Assembly: GCA_036278755.1 (NCBI GenBank)
Contig: DASUKL010000124.1
Location: 1-7,461 of the forward strand
Direction of reading: 5' to 3'
DNA from: DASUKL01 sp036278755
GTDB lineage: Bacteria; Chloroflexota; Limnocylindria; Limnocylindrales; CSP1-4
Length of the DNA stretch: 7,461 nt
The notes beneath the pieces are model-generated. The model had not been told where the DNA came from, did no database searches, and saw only the letters and a program-made list of their open reading frames with translations. The position numbers and the translations under genes are program-made. This document shows, one piece after another, positions 5,528-7,461 of this stretch; position 1 is the first letter of the stretch; the number at the start of each line of letters is the position of its first letter.

Positions 5528-7038
5528 GCCCCGCCCTGCCCGCCGCCCTCAGGCTCGATATGGGCTCCTGCCTCGACGTGCGAAGGGGACGCAGGCGGGA
5601 GCGGGGCGAGGCGCGTATAGAGGCCCACCAGCGCGGCCGACTCCTGCTCCCAGTTGTACCGCGCATGGGCCGCCGCCAGGCAGCGGGCCCGCAGGGCCGC
5701 TCGCGCGTCGGGGCTCAGGTCGAGCAGCGAGCGGATGGCCGCGGCGATGGCACTCGGGTCGGTCGGATCACAGACGGCGCCCAGTGGTCCGTCCCGATCG
5801 TCGATGACGACGGCCCGCCGCTCGGGTGTGTCGCTGGAGACCACGGGTATCCCCGCGGCCAGGCTCTCGAAGAGCTTGTTGGGCGTCGAGTAGCGCTCGT
5901 TGAGCGTGACGGGCTGGTTGGGCATGGCCGCCACGTCGGCATCGTGGACCCAGGCGAGCAGCACCTCGGGCGCGACGGCCGGGAGGACATGGATGCGACC
6001 ACCGGCGCTCGGGGCCGCGGCGAGGGCCTCCAGGTCGGCCTGCCCCGGCCCGAAGCCGAGGTAGACCAGGTGCACCGCAGCCAGCTCCGGACGCTGCACG
6101 GCCTGGGCCAGCAGATCGAGGCCCCGGTCCGGCAGGAACCCGCCGTGGTAGAGCACGATCCGGGCCTCCGGCCCGACCCCGATGGCGGTCCGCAGCGGGC
6201 CCACCCCTCCCCCCGAGGGCGGATCCCAGCGCGGCGGGCAGTTCCGGACCAGGACCGCCGGGCCGGCCCGATATCGACGGGCCAGGGCCTGGGCGATGGA
6301 GGCATTGACGGTCACCACGGCGCTGGCCCGGCGGGCCCAGCGACCCTCGAAGACGGCCAGGATGCGCCGGGCCCAGGCCGGCCTGCGGGCCGTGGACCCG
6401 GCCTCCAGGAACAGCTCGTGGCTGTCATAGACGACGGTCCCGCCATGCCGCCGCTGGGCCTCGACAGCAGCCGGCAGGGCGTTCAGATCGTGGCCGTGAT
6501 AGACGGTCGCGCGCGGCGCAGCAGCAGCCGCGGCCCGGGCCCAGCCCAGGATCGACCAGCACCAGCGGGCCAGCCAGTCCCAGACGTCGCCGCGTTCCTC
6601 GACTTGAGGGCGTCGCCGGCCGCCGCCCAGGTACTCGAGCAACCGAACGACGGCATAGGGCGCCAGGATGAGGGCCCCGATGATGCCCGCCCCAGCCGTC
6701 AACCAGCCCCGGACACCGCCCGAACGGGCCTCGGCAGCGATGGCCTCGGGCAGCCAGGCCCGCGCCCGCCAGGGCCGATAGCGGACGTCCTGCCAGCGTG
6801 GATGCCAGCCCGTGGGTGCCGGGACGCGCACGATCTCGACCCCTGCGGACCGCTCCCGAAGCGGCAACGAGCCGCGCACCGGCTGGAGAGCCACGATCGT
6901 CACGGCGTACCCGGCCTCTGCCAGGGAGGTCGCCTCGCGCCGCACGCGAACGTCGCGGGCCGCGTCGTTGCGGACGAACATGACCACACGGCCTGGGGCC
7001 TGCCCGGCGCTTGCCTGCGCAGCGGCGGCCTTCGTCAC
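5524..7038 (-). CDS. GT4-like glycosyltransferase with internal hydrophobic segment
   Basis: This 504-residue protein is a predicted GT-B fold glycosyltransferase. The N-terminal half has RVVMFVRNDAARDVRVRREA (17-36), AVTIVAL (45-51), YHGHDLNALPAA (180-191), YDSHELFLEA (204-213) and VTVNASIAQAL (242-252). The C-terminal half has NCPPRW (266-271), VLYHGGFLPDRGLDLL (295-310), YLGFGPG (326-332) and TLNERYSTPNKLFESLAAG (378-396). A hydrophobic stretch at about 111-136 (AGIIGALILAPYAVVRLLEY within it) is absent from the neighbouring 453-residue paralogue. It probably anchors the enzyme to the inner membrane face, where a lipid-linked acceptor would be. The tail after 478 is Pro/Gly-rich. The GTG start at 7038 overlaps the upstream stop (GTGA) and the TGA at 5524-5526 overlaps the next start, so translation is probably coupled on both sides. 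The DSHE and STPNKLFE motifs recall enzymes of capsule and exopolysaccharide loci. The sugar transferred is unknown. Confidence 0.92.
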   Translation of the reverse strand: MTKAAAAQASAGQAPGRVVMFVRNDAARDVRVRREATSLAEAGYAVTIVALQPVRGSLPLRERSAGVEIVRVPAPTGWHPRWQDVRYRPWRARAWLPEAIAAEARSGGVRGWLTAGAGIIGALILAPYAVVRLLEYLGGGRRRPQVEERGDVWDWLARWCWSILGWARAAAAAAPRATVYHGHDLNALPAAVEAQRRHGGTVVYDSHELFLEAGSTARRPAWARRILAVFEGRWARRASAVVTVNASIAQALARRYRAGPAVLVRNCPPRWDPPSGGGVGPLRTAIGVGPEARIVLYHGGFLPDRGLDLLAQAVQRPELAAVHLVYLGFGPGQADLEALAAAPSAGGRIHVLPAVAPEVLLAWVHDADVAAMPNQPVTLNERYSTPNKLFESLAAGIPVVSSDTPERRAVVIDDRDGPLGAVCDPTDPSAIAAAIRSLLDLSPDARAALRARCLAAAHARYNWEQESAALVGLYTRLAPLPPASPSHVEAGAHIEPEGGGQGGA

Positions 7039-7461
7039 GGCGCCGCCTCGGGAGAACCGGAAGCCTCCGCCGCGGGCGCGATGAGTGTGGCCAGCAGGTC
7101 GCGGTAGGTCCGGGCGGCAGCGGGCCAGGCGAACCGCTCCGCAGCCAGGGCCGCGATCCGCTGACCCTCCGCCTGGCGCACCTCCAGGGGCCGGTCGAGG
7201 ACCGCGGCCAAGGCGGCCGCCAGATCCTCCGATCCGAGCGAGACGGCGATCCCGCCAAGGGCGTGCTCGCGGACGATGGGCTCCATGGCCTCGAGGCCCG
7301 GGCCCAGGACGACCGGCGTCCCGGCCGCCAGCGACTCCCAGAACTTGTTAGGCGTGGAGCGGCGCTGATTGAGCGAAACGGCCGGCAGGGGGATGATCGA
7401 GACGTCGGCGGAGGCGGTCCAGGCGAGCAATGCGTCGGGATGGACCGCGGGCAAGGTGAAG
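7035..7461 (-). CDS. GT4-like glycosyltransferase, C-terminal part (5' end beyond right edge)
   Basis: The last 141 residues of a glycosyltransferase are visible, entering from the right edge in frame with TTC at 7460-7458. They begin FTLPAVHPDALLAW, continue TASADVSIIPLP, and reach SLNQRRSTPNKFWESLAAGT, the nucleotide-sugar-binding end of a GT-B enzyme. The final part ends in helices typical of the fold (YRDLLATLIAP) and a short Ala/Pro/Glu tail. The first 51 residues align without gaps to residues 309-359 of the protein at 4166-5527, with 41 identities counted by eye, so the two are close paralogues. The in-frame TTG at 7454 is not the start, because homology continues upstream of it to the edge. 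The stop TGA (7037-7035) overlaps the GTG start of the next gene, making this the first visible gene of the minus-strand operon. Confidence 0.9.
   Translation of the reverse strand, partial: FTLPAVHPDALLAWTASADVSIIPLPAVSLNQRRSTPNKFWESLAAGTPVVLGPGLEAMEPIVREHALGGIAVSLGSEDLAAALAAVLDRPLEVRQAEGQRIAALAAERFAWPAAARTYRDLLATLIAPAAEASGSPEAAP

Noticed and set aside
4170..5666. In-frame upstream extension of the epimerase-like gene giving an 835-residue open frame
   Set aside because: The extension is antisense-free only because of high GC. It runs in another frame of two well-supported glycosyltransferase genes on the same strand, is Pro/Arg/Gly-rich without motifs, and the ATGA overlap with GGAGG marks the start at 4169.
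5560..7107. Plus-strand open frame of 515 codons
   Set aside because: It lies antisense to two clear glycosyltransferases. Its translation is rich in Arg, Gly, Pro and Gln with no domain-like pattern, as expected for a third-position GC shadow.
7452..7454. TTG as the start of the right-edge glycosyltransferase
   Set aside because: The residues upstream (FT) and the ungapped match to the paralogue show the gene continues past the window edge.
1..7461. Search for CRISPR arrays, tRNAs, insertion sequences, attachment sites and riboswitches
   Set aside because: There is no spaced direct repeat array, no cloverleaf with a CCA end, no transposase motif, and no non-coding gap longer than 24 bp in which they could lie.

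Overview
The window is an almost gap-free, very GC-rich (roughly 70% by eye) bacterial locus for building and exporting a cell-surface or secreted polysaccharide. Base composition, the frequent GTG starts and the 4-bp gene overlaps suggest a high-GC lineage such as Chloroflexota (Limnocylindria-like) or Actinomycetota. No ribosomal RNA or other taxonomic marker is present, so this assignment is a guess.

Layout. (1) On the minus strand, from 1459 out past the left edge, lies a GT4-type glycosyltransferase. It carries a Pro/Ser/Thr/Ala-rich linker and the beginning of a second domain. (2) After a 24-bp divergent gap, a plus-strand pair follows: an ABC-2 type polysaccharide permease (1484-2347) and its ATPase (2353-3189), a Wzm/Wzt or TagG/TagH type exporter. 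(3) Convergent with this pair, and overlapping the ATPase by 31 bp, is a minus-strand operon that enters from the right edge. In transcription order it encodes a partial GT4 glycosyltransferase (7035 to right edge), a GT4 glycosyltransferase with a hydrophobic segment (5524-7038), a third GT4 glycosyltransferase (4166-5527) and a D-glucuronyl C5-epimerase-like protein (3159-4169). Each gene in this operon overlaps the next by 4 bp (GTGA, GTGA, ATGA), which implies translational coupling.

How it works together (inference). The glycosyltransferases assemble a glycan on the cytoplasmic side and the two-gene ABC transporter exports it. The epimerase homologue suggests the glycan contains hexuronic acid, possibly with glucuronate-to-iduronate conversion in the polymer, a modification best known from animal heparan and dermatan sulfate. 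The ATPase lacks the C-terminal carbohydrate-binding domain found in some Wzt proteins. The window contains no initiating sugar-phosphate transferase, no polymerase, no UDP-glucose dehydrogenase and no sulfotransferase. Those functions would have to lie outside it.

The most interesting signals are the C5-epimerase homologue in an ABC-exported glycan operon with some active-site positions changed, the two-domain left-edge glycosyltransferase, and a tiny divergent promoter gap centred on an 8-bp palindrome that may drive leaderless transcripts both ways. No stretch over 300 bases lacks a gene. I saw no tRNA, rRNA, CRISPR array or mobile element.
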